The notes beneath the pieces are model-generated. The model was given only the letters and a program-made list of their open reading frames with translations. It had not been told where the DNA came from and ran no database searches. The position numbers and the translations under genes were made by a program. A stretch of 34,504 nt of DNA from Streptomyces aurantiacus (GTDB lineage Bacteria; Actinomycetota; Actinomycetes; Streptomycetales; Streptomycetaceae), in NCBI RefSeq assembly GCF_001418335.1, contig NZ_LIPP01000129.1, positions 1 to 34,504 on the forward strand, read 5' to 3'. Shown in pieces: positions 26,741 to 34,504 of this stretch (position 1 is the stretch's first letter; each line of letters opens with the position of its first letter).

Positions 26741-27850
26741 ATGTACAAGCTCTTCTTCCGGCTCGTGTTCCGGCGCATGGACCCCGAGCAGGCCCACCAC
26801 CTCGCCTTTCGCTGGATCCGGCTGGCCGTCCGTGTCCCCGTCCTGCGGACCTTCGTCGCCGCCGCGCTCGCACCCCGGTACGAGGAGCTGCGGACCGAGG
26901 CGTTCGGGCTGCGGATGCACGGGCCCTTCGGGCTCGCGGCGGGCTTCGACAAGAACGCGGTCGCCGTCGACGGGATGTCGATGCTCGGCTTCGACCACGT
27001 CGAGATCGGCACGGTCACCGGGGAGGCGCAGCCGGGCAACCCCAGGAAGCGGCTGTTCCGCCTCGTACCGGACCGCGCGCTCATCAACCGCATGGGGTTC
27101 AACAACGAGGGCTCCGCGGCCGTGGCCGAGCGTCTGAGGGCCCGTACGCCCGTCTTCAGGACCGTCGTGGGCGTCAACATCGGCAAGACCAAGGCCGTCC
27201 CGGAGGACGAGGCCGCCGCCGACTATGTGAAGTCCACCGAGCGGCTGGCCGCGTACGCGGACTACCTCGTGGTCAACGTCAGCTCCCCGAACACGCCCGG
27301 ACTGCGCAACCTCCAGGCCACCGAGTCGCTGCGGCCCCTGCTGACCGCGGTCCGCGAGGCCGCCGACCGGGCCGTGACCACGCGCCGCGTGCCGCTGCTC
27401 GTGAAGATCGCGCCGGACCTCGCCGACGAGGACGTCGACGCCGTCGCCGATCTCGCCGTCGAGCTCGGCCTGGACGGGATCATCGCCACGAACACCACCA
27501 TCGCGCGCGAAGAGCTCGGTCTGACGTCCGCGCCCTCCCTGGCAGGGGAGACGGGCGGACTCTCCGGCGCGCCGCTGAAAGCACGCTCCCTGGAGGTGCT
27601 GCGCCGCCTCTACGCGCGCGTGGGGGACAGGATCACTCTCGTGGGCGTCGGCGGCGTGGAGAACGCCGAGGACGCCTGGCAGCGCGTCCTGGCCGGCGCC
27701 ACGCTGGTCCAGGGCTACAGCGCCTTCGTCTACGAGGGCCCCTTCTGGGCACGCGCCATCCACAAGGGCCTCGCCGCGCGCCTCCGCACGAGCCCGTACG
27801 CCACCCTCGCCGACGCGGTCGGCGCCGACGTGAGGAAGAAGACGGTATGA
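26741..27850 (+). CDS. pyrD: Dihydroorotate dehydrogenase (quinone), class 2
   Basis: The 369-residue enzyme oxidises dihydroorotate to orotate with FMN and passes electrons to menaquinone. The N-terminal helix [20 protein letters not shown] is the membrane-associating part typical of class 2. [29 protein letters not shown] (with the catalytic serine of class 2) and [11 protein letters not shown] follow. ATG 26741 was chosen over the in-frame ATG at 26705: it gives the family N-terminus and has GAGGA upstream, whereas 26705 lies directly after the hairpin. It overlaps pyrF by ATGA. Confidence 0.95.
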   Translation: MYKLFFRLVFRRMDPEQAHHLAFRWIRLAVRVPVLRTFVAAALAPRYEELRTEAFGLRMHGPFGLAAGFDKNAVAVDGMSMLGFDHVEIGTVTGEAQPGNPRKRLFRLVPDRALINRMGFNNEGSAAVAERLRARTPVFRTVVGVNIGKTKAVPEDEAAADYVKSTERLAAYADYLVVNVSSPNTPGLRNLQATESLRPLLTAVREAADRAVTTRRVPLLVKIAPDLADEDVDAVADLAVELGLDGIIATNTTIAREELGLTSAPSLAGETGGLSGAPLKARSLEVLRRLYARVGDRITLVGVGGVENAEDAWQRVLAGATLVQGYSAFVYEGPFWARAIHKGLAARLRTSPYATLADAVGADVRKKTV

Positions 27851-28773
27851 GCGAACACGGTACGAGGGAACAGGGTGTGAGCGAACACGGCGTGGGCGAA
27901 GTCGATGTGCGCGTAGACGGTACGGGCCCGGAACCCTTCGGCGCGCGCCTGCGCCGTGCTATGGACGAGCGGGGCCCCCTGTGTGTCGGCATCGACCCGC
28001 ACGCCTCCCTGCTCGCCGACTGGGGCCTGAACGACGACGTCGCGGGCCTGGAGCGCTTCAGCCGCACCGTCGTGGAGGCGCTGGCCGACCGGGTCGCCGT
28101 ACTGAAGCCGCAGAGCGCGTTCTTCGAGCGCTTCGGGTCGCGCGGCGTCGCCGTCCTGGAGAAGTCGGTGGAGGCGGCGCGCGAGGCCGGGGCGCTGGTC
28201 GTGATGGACGCCAAGCGCGGTGACATCGGCTCGACCATGGCGGCGTACGCCGCCGCCTTCCTGGAGAAGGGCTCGCCGCTGTTCTCGGACGCGCTGACGG
28301 TCTCGCCCTACCTCGGCTACGGGTCCCTGAAGCCGGCGGTCGAGCTCGCCCGGGAGAGCGGCTCGGGGCTGTTCGTGCTCGCGCTGACCTCCAATCCGGA
28401 GGGCGCCGAGGTGCAGCACGCGGTACGCCCGGAGGACACGGCCCTGCGGAACGTGGGCGCGACCATGCTGGCGCATCTCGCCGAGGAGAACGCGGGGCAG
28501 ACCCCGATGGGCTCCTTCGGGGCCGTCGTCGGAGCCACGCTCGGCGATCTGTCCGCCTACGACCTCGGCATCAACGGCCCGCTCCTCGCCCCCGGGGTCG
28601 GTGCCCAGGGCGCGACCCCGGCCGATCTTCCCCGGGTCTTCGGAGCGGCGCTGCACCAGGTGGTGCCGAACGTCAGCCGCGGTGTCCTGCGGCACGGACC
28701 CGACATCGGCGCGCTACGCGCGTCATCGGACCTCTTCGCGGCACAGATCAGGGCGGCGCTGGAGTCGGCGTAG
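27847..28773 (+). CDS. pyrF: Orotidine 5'-phosphate decarboxylase (type 2)
   Basis: The 308-residue protein is an OMP decarboxylase of the longer actinobacterial type, with active-site motif [13 protein letters not shown] and the early [11 protein letters not shown]. It makes UMP, the last step of the pathway. The usual family start corresponds to about residue 29 ([16 protein letters not shown]). Here an extra low-complexity N-terminus is built from a repeat, MSEHG...VSEHG, whose second copy begins with an in-frame GTG at 27877. The ATG at 27847 overlaps the pyrD stop and is preferred. No terminator is clear after the stop. Confidence 0.95.
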   Translation: MSEHGTREQGVSEHGVGEVDVRVDGTGPEPFGARLRRAMDERGPLCVGIDPHASLLADWGLNDDVAGLERFSRTVVEALADRVAVLKPQSAFFERFGSRGVAVLEKSVEAAREAGALVVMDAKRGDIGSTMAAYAAAFLEKGSPLFSDALTVSPYLGYGSLKPAVELARESGSGLFVLALTSNPEGAEVQHAVRPEDTALRNVGATMLAHLAEENAGQTPMGSFGAVVGATLGDLSAYDLGINGPLLAPGVGAQGATPADLPRVFGAALHQVVPNVSRGVLRHGPDIGALRASSDLFAAQIRAALESA

Positions 28774-29063
28774 CGCCTTCGGTGCGCACCCTCCGGGTAA
28801 CTCGCGTCTTAATACATGCTCAAATCCGGGGCATTTTGTCGGGAATGTCGGACTCGATAGAGGCTGACCAGGACTTTTCCGCTGTTCTCGCTGACTCCGG
28901 CGCACTTGCCCGCTAGTCTCCGACGAGTGGGGCCACCTCCCACGGTTTTAAACGCAGTGCGGGGAGAACGGGCAAGAGCGTTGCTCGTTGCTCCCCAGGT
29001 GTGGGGCGACTAGGTTCCTCACCGGTCCGTATCCGACAGTTCGACATCCGAGGTGACGTAGGC
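28774..29063 (+). promoter_or_regulatory. sIHF promoter and structured leader
   Basis: This 290-bp spacer is less GC-rich than its surroundings. A promoter candidate is CTGACT (28891-28896), 17 bases, TAGTCT (28914-28919), giving a leader of roughly 135-140 nt. Within the leader a branched hairpin closes GGGGAG with CTCCCC (28961-28996) and contains an inner GAGC/GCTC stem. A second, weaker candidate (TTGTCG 28836, TAGAGG 28858) lies upstream. The ribosome-binding site is GAGGTGA at 29050-29056. Confidence 0.5.
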
Positions 29064-29387
29064 GTGGCTCTTCCGCCCCTTACCCCTGAACAGCGCGCAG
29101 CCGCGCTCGAAAAGGCCGCCGCGGCTCGCCGGGAGCGGGCCGAGGTCAAGAATCGACTCAAGCACTCCGGGGCCTCCCTCCACGAGGTCATCAAGCAGGG
29201 TCAGGAGAACGACGTCATCGGGAAGATGAAGGTCTCCGCCCTCCTTGAGTCCCTGCCGGGCGTGGGCAAGGTCCGCGCCAAGCAGATCATGGAACGACTC
29301 GGGATCTCCGAGAGTCGCCGTGTGCGAGGTCTTGGCTCCAACCAGATCGCCTCCTTGGAGCGCGAGTTCGGCGGCAGTGCGGCCTGA
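29064..29387 (+). CDS. sihF: Streptomyces integration host factor-like nucleoid protein sIHF
   Basis: The 107-residue basic protein matches actinobacterial IHF (sIHF/mIHF). An N-terminal long helix ([20 protein letters not shown]) is followed by a helix-two-turns-helix DNA-binding part with [22 protein letters not shown]. It binds DNA without strict sequence, affects supercoiling, and in Streptomyces influences sporulation and antibiotic production. The GTG at 29064 gives the same length as the studied S. coelicolor protein and follows GAGGTGA; an upstream extension to 29001 is not family-like. Placement before gmk-rpoZ is conserved, as with mihF in Mycobacterium. Confidence 0.95.
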   Translation: MALPPLTPEQRAAALEKAAAARRERAEVKNRLKHSGASLHEVIKQGQENDVIGKMKVSALLESLPGVGKVRAKQIMERLGISESRRVRGLGSNQIASLEREFGGSAA

Positions 29388-29388
29388 C

Positions 29389-29410
29389 GTTCTCAGGCAC
29401 CCCTGAGAAC
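29389..29410 (+). terminator. Perfect 9-bp inverted repeat between sIHF and gmk
   Basis: GTTCTCAGG and CCTGAGAAC pair perfectly around CACC, starting two bases after the sIHF stop and ending four bases before the gmk -10 hexamer. It can be a short terminator for sIHF or an operator at the gmk promoter. No T tract follows. Confidence 0.6.
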
Positions 29411-29413
29411 CTG

Positions 29414-29426
29414 GATAATCACCGCA
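29414..29426 (+). promoter_or_regulatory. Leaderless-type gmk promoter
   Basis: GATAAT (29414-29419) is a strong -10 hexamer that ends six bases before the gmk ATG at 29426. Transcription should therefore start at or next to the A of the start codon. No ribosome-binding site is visible. The -35 region would fall within the inverted repeat 29389-29410. Confidence 0.6.
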
Positions 29427-30019
29427 TGGCTGCAACACCCCGGGGGACGACCCCCGTACCCCCGGACGTACGTCCGCGGCTGACCGTGCTCTCCGGCCCC
29501 TCAGGGGTCGGTAAGAGCACGGTCGTCGCTCATATGCGCAAGGAACACCCCGAGGTCTGGCTCTCGGTATCGGCCACGACCCGCAGACCGCGCCCCGGTG
29601 AGAAGCACGGCGTCCACTATTTCTTCGTCAGCGACGAGGAGATGGACAAGCTGATCGCCAACGGCGAGCTTCTCGAATGGGCGGAGTTCGCGGGCAACCG
29701 TTACGGGACACCGCGTGACGCCGTGCTCGAACGGCTGGAGTCGGGTGAGCCGGTTCTCCTGGAGATCGATCTTCAGGGCGCCCGGCAGGTCCGCGAGTCC
29801 ATGCCCGACGCCCTGCTGGTGTTCCTGGCTCCGCCCTCCTGGGAGGAGCTCGTGCGCCGGCTCACCGGGCGGGGCACCGAGTCGCCCGACGTGATCGAGC
29901 GCCGGCTGGAGGCCGCCAAGACCGAACTGGCGGCCGAGCCGGAGTTCGATGTGACCCTGGTCAACACCTCCGTCGAGGATGTGGCGCGCGAGCTGCTAGC
30001 CTTGACGGAAGTTGTTTGA
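29426..30019 (+). CDS. gmk: Guanylate kinase
   Basis: The 197-residue protein phosphorylates GMP to GDP. The P-loop [10 protein letters not shown] lies at 23-32, the GMP-binding region [19 protein letters not shown] near 51-69, and [12 protein letters not shown] follows. The ATG at 29426 has no Shine-Dalgarno but has a -10 hexamer six bases upstream, so a leaderless mRNA is expected. The position before rpoZ is conserved in bacteria. Confidence 0.97.
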   Translation: MAATPRGTTPVPPDVRPRLTVLSGPSGVGKSTVVAHMRKEHPEVWLSVSATTRRPRPGEKHGVHYFFVSDEEMDKLIANGELLEWAEFAGNRYGTPRDAVLERLESGEPVLLEIDLQGARQVRESMPDALLVFLAPPSWEELVRRLTGRGTESPDVIERRLEAAKTELAAEPEFDVTLVNTSVEDVARELLALTEVV

Positions 30020-30085
30020 TTTTTCAGGTCACCTTGAGGGTCAACTCCCACTCAAGGCCGATTTCCACCGTTCGGAAGGCAGAGC
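30020..30085 (+). promoter_or_regulatory. rpoZ leader with inverted repeat
   Basis: The 66-bp spacer contains CCTTGAG (30032-30038) and CTCAAGG (30051-30057), which can form a 7-bp stem with a 12-base loop. GGAAGG lies eight bases before the rpoZ GTG. A short T-rich stretch follows the gmk stop. Confidence 0.45.
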
Positions 30086-30358
30086 GTGTCCTCTTCCATC
30101 ACAGCGCCCGAGGGCATCATCAACCCTCCGATCGACGAGCTCCTTGAGGCAACCGACTCGAAGTACAGCCTGGTGATCTACGCGGCCAAGCGTGCCCGCC
30201 AGATCAACGCGTACTACTCGCAGCTCGGCGAGGGCCTCCTTGAGTACGTCGGTCCCCTCGTGGACACGCACGTCCACGAGAAGCCGCTGTCGATCGCCCT
30301 TCGGGAGATCAACGCGGGTCTGCTGACGTCGGAAGCCATTGAGGGCCCGGCTCAGTAG
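30086..30358 (+). CDS. rpoZ: DNA-directed RNA polymerase omega subunit
   Basis: The 90-residue protein matches omega. It includes the conserved segment [20 protein letters not shown] (about residues 27-46) and the actinobacterial C-terminal [17 protein letters not shown]. It helps assemble RNA polymerase by holding the beta' subunit; in Streptomyces its loss affects development. The GTG at 30086 is preceded by GGAAGG. A strong terminator follows 25 bases after the stop. Confidence 0.97.
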   Translation: MSSSITAPEGIINPPIDELLEATDSKYSLVIYAAKRARQINAYYSQLGEGLLEYVGPLVDTHVHEKPLSIALREINAGLLTSEAIEGPAQ

Positions 30359-30383
30359 TATTTTCGGCTTTCAGCTCGTTTAT

Positions 30384-30418
30384 CCACAGGCCCGGCAGCA
30401 CGACTGCCGGGCCTGTGG
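30384..30418 (+). terminator. Perfect 15-bp stem terminator after rpoZ
   Basis: CCACAGGCCCGGCAG and its complement pair around CACGA. A run with TGTGATG follows rather than T residues. It probably ends the gmk-rpoZ transcript. Confidence 0.85.
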
Positions 30419-30497
30419 TGTGTGATGGGGAGGTACGGCGACGGCTTTCAGCTTTCAGCCGTACGTTTTCCGGGTTCGGGGAGAAACGGGGAGAGAC
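30419..30497 (+). promoter_or_regulatory. coaBC upstream region with GTACGGC inverted repeat
   Basis: GTACGGC (30433-30439) and GCCGTAC (30458-30464) flank two TTTCAG copies and are followed by GTTTTC. A nested ACGGCT/AGCCGT pair shares the right arm, so alternative pairings exist. A GGGGAGAG ribosome-binding site precedes the GTG at 30498. No clear promoter hexamers were found. Confidence 0.4.
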
Positions 30498-31715
30498 GTG
30501 GACAAGCCGAAGGCCGTACGGCCGAAGGTCGTACTGGGGGTCAGCGGAGGCATCGCCGCGTACAAGGCGTGCGAGCTGCTGCGCCGGCTGACCGAGTCGG
30601 GGCACGACGTGCGGGTCGTACCGACCGAGTCCGCGCTGCACTTCGTCGGCGCCGCGACCTGGTCCGCCCTGTCCGGACACCCCGTCTCGACCGAGGTCTG
30701 GTCGGACGTGCACGAGGTGCCGCACGTGCGGATCGGCCAGGGGGCCGACCTGGTGGTCGTCGCGCCCGCCACCGCCGACCTGCTGGCGAAGGCGGCCCAC
30801 GGCCTGGCCGACGACCTCCTCACGAACACCCTGCTCACCGCCCGCTGTCCGGTCGTCTTCGCACCCGCCATGCACACCGAGATGTGGGAACACCCGGCCA
30901 CCAGGGAGAACGTGGCGACGCTGCGCCGCAGGGGCGCCGTCGTCATCGAGCCCGCCGTGGGCCGGCTGACCGGCGTGGACACCGGCAAGGGGCGGCTGCC
31001 CGACCCCGCCGAGATCTTCGAGGCCTGCCGCCGGGTGCTCGCGCGGGGCGCGGCCGAGCCGGACCTCACCGGCCGGCACGTCGTCGTCAGCGCGGGCGGC
31101 ACCCGCGAGCCGCTCGACCCGGTCCGCTTCCTCGGCAACCGCTCCTCCGGGAAGCAGGGGTACGCCCTCGCGCGCACCGCCGCCGCCCGGGGCGCCCGGG
31201 TCACACTGATCGCGGCGAACACCGGGATGCCGGACCCGGCGGGCGTCGACGTCGTCCAGGTCGGGACCGCCGTGCAACTGCGCGAGGCCGTGCTCAAGGC
31301 GGCACCGGACGCCGACGCCGTGGTGATGGCGGCGGCGGTGGCGGACTTCCGGCCCGCGGCCTACGCGTCGGGAAAGATCAAGAAGAAGGACGGCCAGGAA
31401 CCGGACCCGATCGTCCTGGTCCGTAATCCAGACATTCTGGCGGAGATCTCGGCGGACCGTGCCCGCGCGGGACAGGTGGTCGTCGGATTCGCCGCCGAGA
31501 CGGACGACGTCCTGGCCAACGGCCGGACGAAACTCCGGCGCAAGGGCTGTGACCTCCTCGTCGTCAACGAGGTCGGGGAGCGCAAGACCTTCGGCGCCGA
31601 GGAGAACGAGGCGGTCGTGCTCGGCGCCGACGGAAGCGAGACCACGGTGCCGTACGGGCCCAAGGAAGCACTGGCCGAAACCGTGTGGGATCTCGTGGTA
31701 CGCCGCCTGGGATGA
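30498..31715 (+). CDS. coaBC: Bifunctional phosphopantothenoylcysteine decarboxylase/synthase CoaBC
   Basis: The 405-residue protein makes 4'-phosphopantetheine for coenzyme A. The N-terminal flavin-dependent CoaC domain (about 1-185) has SGGIAAYKA and the active-site histidine in HEVPHVRI (His76). The C-terminal CoaB domain has SAGGTREPLDPVRF and NRSSGKQGYALA. Two CoaC positions differ from the E. coli pattern: PAMH (125) replaces PAMN, and the flap reads GRLTGVDTGKGR with no cysteine where E. coli has its catalytic Cys158. I recall actinobacterial CoaBC sharing these changes. The GTG at 30498 follows GGGGAGAG. Confidence 0.96.
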   Translation: MDKPKAVRPKVVLGVSGGIAAYKACELLRRLTESGHDVRVVPTESALHFVGAATWSALSGHPVSTEVWSDVHEVPHVRIGQGADLVVVAPATADLLAKAAHGLADDLLTNTLLTARCPVVFAPAMHTEMWEHPATRENVATLRRRGAVVIEPAVGRLTGVDTGKGRLPDPAEIFEACRRVLARGAAEPDLTGRHVVVSAGGTREPLDPVRFLGNRSSGKQGYALARTAAARGARVTLIAANTGMPDPAGVDVVQVGTAVQLREAVLKAAPDADAVVMAAAVADFRPAAYASGKIKKKDGQEPDPIVLVRNPDILAEISADRARAGQVVVGFAAETDDVLANGRTKLRRKGCDLLVVNEVGERKTFGAEENEAVVLGADGSETTVPYGPKEALAETVWDLVVRRLG

Positions 31716-31991
31716 ACATCCCAACAACTTCGGGACCATCCCCTGGCCCCAGGAAACCCCTCCCCACCAGCACGCGAGCCTTTTAGCCGGTAACCAAGGG
31801 TGTGGGAACCTGGCGGAGAGGGTTCATCGTGTCGCAGAATGCCCGTGCCGCAGGTCACAGCGCTTCCGAGAGGCGAGACAGTAGCCCCGCGGCGGAGCAC
31901 GACCGATAAAGTGGTCTCGGACGACGCCGGGCGCAGCTCCCGGCCGTCCGCCAATGATCAGCCAGCAGCCGCTGCAACCACAGGGAGCGTT
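31716..31991 (+). other. 276-bp metK upstream region
   Basis: No gene is supported. An upstream in-frame extension of metK exists but is not family-like. There is a TGGGATG/CATCCCA inverted repeat at the coaBC stop (31708-31723) and a small CCTGG/CCAGG pair near 31745. GATAAA at 31905 is a weak -10 candidate without a -35 partner. I see no SAM riboswitch motif. GGGAG precedes the metK GTG. Confidence 0.5.
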
Positions 31992-33200
31992 GTGTCCCGT
32001 CGCCTGTTCACCTCGGAGTCCGTGACCGAGGGTCACCCCGACAAGATCGCTGACCAGATCAGCGACACCATCCTCGATGCGCTTCTGCGTGAGGACCCGA
32101 AGTCCCGGGTCGCCGTCGAGACTCTGATCACGACCGGTCAGGTACACGTGGCCGGTGAGGTCACGACCAAGGCCTACGCGCCGATCGCACAGCTCGTGCG
32201 CGACAAGATCCTCGAAATCGGCTACGACTCCTCGAAGAAGGGCTTCGACGGCGCGTCCTGCGGCGTCTCCGTGTCGATCGGCTCTCAGTCGCCCGACATC
32301 GCCCAGGGTGTCGACACCGCGTACGAGAAGCGGGTCGAGGGCGATGAGGACGAGCTCGACAAGCAGGGCGCCGGCGACCAGGGCCTGATGTTCGGCTACG
32401 CGACGGACGAGACCCCCGAGCTCATGCCGCTCCCGATCCACCTCGCGCACCGTCTCGCGCGCCGCCTGTCCGAGGTCCGCAAGAACGGCACGATCCCGTA
32501 CCTGCGCCCCGACGGCAAGACCCAGGTCACCATCGAGTACGACGGTGACAAGGCGGTCCGCCTGGACACGGTCGTCGTCTCCTCGCAGCACGCGTCGGAC
32601 ATCGACCTGGACTCGCTGCTCGCGCCGGACATCCGCGAGTTCGTGGTGGAGCCCGAGCTGAAGGCGCTCCTGGACGACGGCATCAAGCTGGAGACCGAGG
32701 GCTACCGGCTGCTGGTCAACCCGACCGGCCGCTTCGAGATCGGCGGCCCGATGGGTGACGCGGGCCTTACCGGCCGCAAGATCATCATCGACACCTACGG
32801 CGGCATGGCCCGCCACGGCGGCGGCGCGTTCTCCGGCAAGGACCCGTCCAAGGTCGACCGCTCCGCCGCGTACGCGATGCGCTGGGTCGCCAAGAACGTC
32901 GTCGCGGCGGGCCTGGCCTCCCGCTGCGAGGTCCAGGTCGCGTACGCGATCGGCAAGGCCGAGCCCGTCGGCCTCTTCGTCGAGACCTTCGGCACCGCCA
33001 AGGTCGACGCGGAGAAGATCGAGGCGGCCATCTCCGAGGTCTTCGACCTCCGCCCGGCCGCGATCATCCGCGACCTCGACCTGCTGCGACCGATCTACTC
33101 GAAGACCGCCGCGTACGGCCACTTCGGGCGCGCGCTGCCCGAGTTCACCTGGGAGAAGACGGACCGGGTGGACGCACTGCGGAAGGCGGCGGGGCTCTAA
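31992..33200 (+). CDS. metK: S-adenosylmethionine synthetase
   Basis: The 402-residue enzyme makes SAM from methionine and ATP. Signature motifs [21 protein letters not shown] and [19 protein letters not shown] are intact. The GTG at 31992 gives the standard N-terminus [15 protein letters not shown] and is preceded by GGGAG; the longer in-frame start at 31800 adds unrelated sequence. In Streptomyces SAM supply affects antibiotic production and development. Two SAM-dependent methyltransferases are in this window, but far from it. A strong terminator follows 29 bases after the stop. Confidence 0.97.
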   Translation: MSRRLFTSESVTEGHPDKIADQISDTILDALLREDPKSRVAVETLITTGQVHVAGEVTTKAYAPIAQLVRDKILEIGYDSSKKGFDGASCGVSVSIGSQSPDIAQGVDTAYEKRVEGDEDELDKQGAGDQGLMFGYATDETPELMPLPIHLAHRLARRLSEVRKNGTIPYLRPDGKTQVTIEYDGDKAVRLDTVVVSSQHASDIDLDSLLAPDIREFVVEPELKALLDDGIKLETEGYRLLVNPTGRFEIGGPMGDAGLTGRKIIIDTYGGMARHGGGAFSGKDPSKVDRSAAYAMRWVAKNVVAAGLASRCEVQVAYAIGKAEPVGLFVETFGTAKVDAEKIEAAISEVFDLRPAAIIRDLDLLRPIYSKTAAYGHFGRALPEFTWEKTDRVDALRKAAGL

Positions 33201-33229
33201 CCCCGCTGTTCCCGGCAGATCTCTGCTTG

Positions 33230-33263
33230 CGAGGCCCGGCGTCCGTCAGGATGCCGGGCCTCG
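33230..33263 (+). terminator. Terminator hairpin after metK
   Basis: A 15-bp stem (11 GC-rich pairs CGAGGCCCGGC, one G-T wobble, then TCC/GGA) closes on GTCA. It separates metK from priA. Confidence 0.85.
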
Positions 33264-33313
33264 GTGTTCCCGGGCGCGCGGCGGTGTCAGTGCTGTCTGG
33301 TAGGAATGCAGCT

Positions 33314-34504
33314 GTGAGCAGCGAGGACGGGCGGGTGGGAGGCGGGGCCGACGGGGCGCCGCCCGAGCAGCTTGCGTTGATCCGGGATGCCGTGCGCAAG
33401 GCGCCGCGGGCCAAGCCGCGCACCTGGCGCGGGGCCGCGGTCGCCAAGCACCTGCCCGTCGCGCGGGTGCTCGTCGACAAGGGCGTGCTGCACCTCGACC
33501 GCTACTTCGACTACGCCGTGCCCGAGGAGCTCGACGCCGACGCGCAGCCCGGGGTGCGGGTGCGGGTGCGGTTCGGGGCCGGGCGGCACCGGGTGCGTGA
33601 GGGACGGCGCGAGGGCGGCGGGCTGATCGACGGGTTTCTCGTCGAGCGGCTGGCCGAGTCCGACTACTCCGGGCCCCTCGCCGCGCTCGCCCACGTCGTG
33701 TCGCCCGAGCCGGTGTTGAGCGAGGAGTTGCTCGGCCTCGCGCGAGCCGTCGCCGACCGGTATGCCGGAAGCCTGGCCGATGTGCTGCAGCTGGCCATCC
33801 CGCCGCGCAACGCCCGGGCCGAGGCAAAGCCGTCCCCCGAGCCGCTGCCCGTTCCCGGCGTGCCCGCGGTGGGGTCCTGGGCCAGATATCCGCGAGGGGC
33901 CGCCTTCGTCGAGTCGCTCGCGGGCGGCGGGGCACCCCGGGCCGTGTGGAACGCGCTGCCGGGGCCCGGCTGGGCCGAGGAGCTGGCACGGGCCGTGGCG
34001 GCGACGCTCGCCTCGGGGCGCGGCGCGCTCGTCGTCGTACCGGACGGGCGGGCCGTCAGCCGGGTCGATGCCGCGCTGACCTCGGTCCTGGGGGAGGGCC
34101 GGCATGCCGTGCTCACCGCCGAGGCCGGGCCCGAGAAGCGGTACCGGCAGTGGCTGGCCGTGCGGCGCGGGTCCGTACGGGCCGTGGTGGGGACCAGGGC
34201 CGCCATGTTCGCGCCCGTCCGGGATCTGGGTCTGGTGGCCGTCTGGGACGACGGGGACGGCAGCCACAGTGAGCCGCACGCGCCCCAGCCGCACGCCCGG
34301 GAGGTTCTGCTGCTGCGGGCCGCCCATGACAAGTGCGCCTTTCTGCTGGGAAGTTGGAGCTGCACCGTCGAGGCCGCACAGCTGGTCGAGAGCGGCTGGG
34401 CGGCTCCGCTCGTCGCCGAGCGGGAGCAGGTACGGGCCGCGGCTCCCCTCGTACGGACCGTCGGGGACGGGGACCTCGCGCGGGACGAGGCGGCGCGGGC
34501 CGCG
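33314..34504 (+). CDS. priA: Primosomal protein N' PriA, actinobacterial type (3' end outside window)
   Basis: The frame opens at GTG 33314 and stays open for 397 codons to the window end, so the gene is partial at its 3' end. The N-terminal DNA-binding part is recognisable (VARVLVDKGVLHLDRYFDYAVPEEL, shown here only by its end PEEL, and VRVRFGAGRHRV). The helicase core looks degenerate: where PriA has the Walker A GxTGSGKT this protein has LPGPGWAEEL, and the DEEH box is replaced by WDDGDGSH. Actinobacterial PriA proteins are known to lack clear helicase motifs. No nearby ribosome-binding site is evident, and TAGGAA ends seven bases before the GTG. The gene follows metK as in other Streptomyces. 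Confidence 0.88.
   Translation, partial: MSSEDGRVGGGADGAPPEQLALIRDAVRKAPRAKPRTWRGAAVAKHLPVARVLVDKGVLHLDRYFDYAVPEELDADAQPGVRVRVRFGAGRHRVREGRREGGGLIDGFLVERLAESDYSGPLAALAHVVSPEPVLSEELLGLARAVADRYAGSLADVLQLAIPPRNARAEAKPSPEPLPVPGVPAVGSWARYPRGAAFVESLAGGGAPRAVWNALPGPGWAEELARAVAATLASGRGALVVVPDGRAVSRVDAALTSVLGEGRHAVLTAEAGPEKRYRQWLAVRRGSVRAVVGTRAAMFAPVRDLGLVAVWDDGDGSHSEPHAPQPHAREVLLLRAAHDKCAFLLGSWSCTVEAAQLVESGWAAPLVAEREQVRAAAPLVRTVGDGDLARDEAARAA

Noticed and set aside
29001..29063. Extended N-terminus of sIHF
   Set aside because: The 21 extra residues are not found in the family, and GAGGTGA precedes the GTG at 29064.
31716..31991. SAM riboswitch upstream of metK
   Set aside because: I could not find the conserved SAM-IV or SAM-I core segments or a matching pseudoknot; only small inverted repeats are present. 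A covariance-model search would settle this.
31800..31991. Longer N-terminus for MetK
   Set aside because: The 64 added residues are unlike the family; the GTG at 31992 gives the standard 402-residue protein with GGGAG upstream.
33306..33317. ATG at 33306 as the priA start
   Set aside because: This frame stops after three codons (ATG CAG CTG TGA); the PriA frame starts at GTG 33314.

Overview
The window is a high-GC actinobacterial chromosome segment, almost certainly Streptomyces. Three things point there: the gene order aminopeptidase P-efp-nusB-bldD-pyrRBC-(membrane protein)-carAB-pyrDF-sIHF-gmk-rpoZ-coaBC-metK-priA, a BldD with the c-di-GMP signature RGD...RQDD, and a 107-residue sIHF. 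GTG starts and 4-base start/stop overlaps are common. No tRNA, rRNA, CRISPR array, transposase or prophage gene was seen.

Region A (87-11071, all minus strand) is an accessory catabolic block of ten co-directional genes. Read from its promoter near 11080, it encodes an FAD amine dehydrogenase subunit, a small [2Fe-2S] subunit, an FAD/BFD-type subunit, a DapA-family lyase, a two-cysteine proline racemase-family epimerase and a GntR/FCD regulator. Then come four hydrolases: M55 D-aminopeptidase, M20 peptidase, S9 prolyl-oligopeptidase-like peptidase and S66 LD-carboxypeptidase. The first five match the bacterial trans-4-hydroxy-L-proline route: epimerisation to cis-4-hydroxy-D-proline, oxidation by a three-subunit dehydrogenase, then deaminating dehydration to 2-oxoglutarate semialdehyde. 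The final semialdehyde dehydrogenase and a transporter are not in the window. The linked peptidases suggest a peptide-to-hydroxyproline (or D-residue peptide) salvage unit.

Region B (11072-15320) holds a TTA-containing Methyltransf_19 gene, a secreted GH76 glycoside hydrolase with a duplicated N-terminal module, a second small methyltransferase, and spacers rich in repeats. A Streptomyces-type intergenic element with core GCGCGGGGAACTGCGC occurs at 1-86 (three tandem copies), 6088-6107, 15076-15228 (three related copies at an exact 54-bp period) and 17643-17664.

Region C (15321-34504) is conserved core: translation (EF-P), antitermination (NusB), development (BldD), the whole UMP pathway (pyrR, pyrB, pyrC, carA, carB, pyrD, pyrF), nucleoid structure (sIHF), GMP kinase, RNA polymerase omega, coenzyme A synthesis (CoaBC), S-adenosylmethionine synthesis (MetK) and a partial actinobacterial PriA cut by the window end. 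Visible control elements include a PyrR-binding loop next to the pyrR ribosome-binding site, a BldD-type box overlapping the expected bldD transcription start, a leaderless-looking gmk promoter, and several strong hairpin terminators. Three core proteins (the aminopeptidase P homologue, CoaBC and PriA) have substitutions at positions catalytic in the textbook enzymes.
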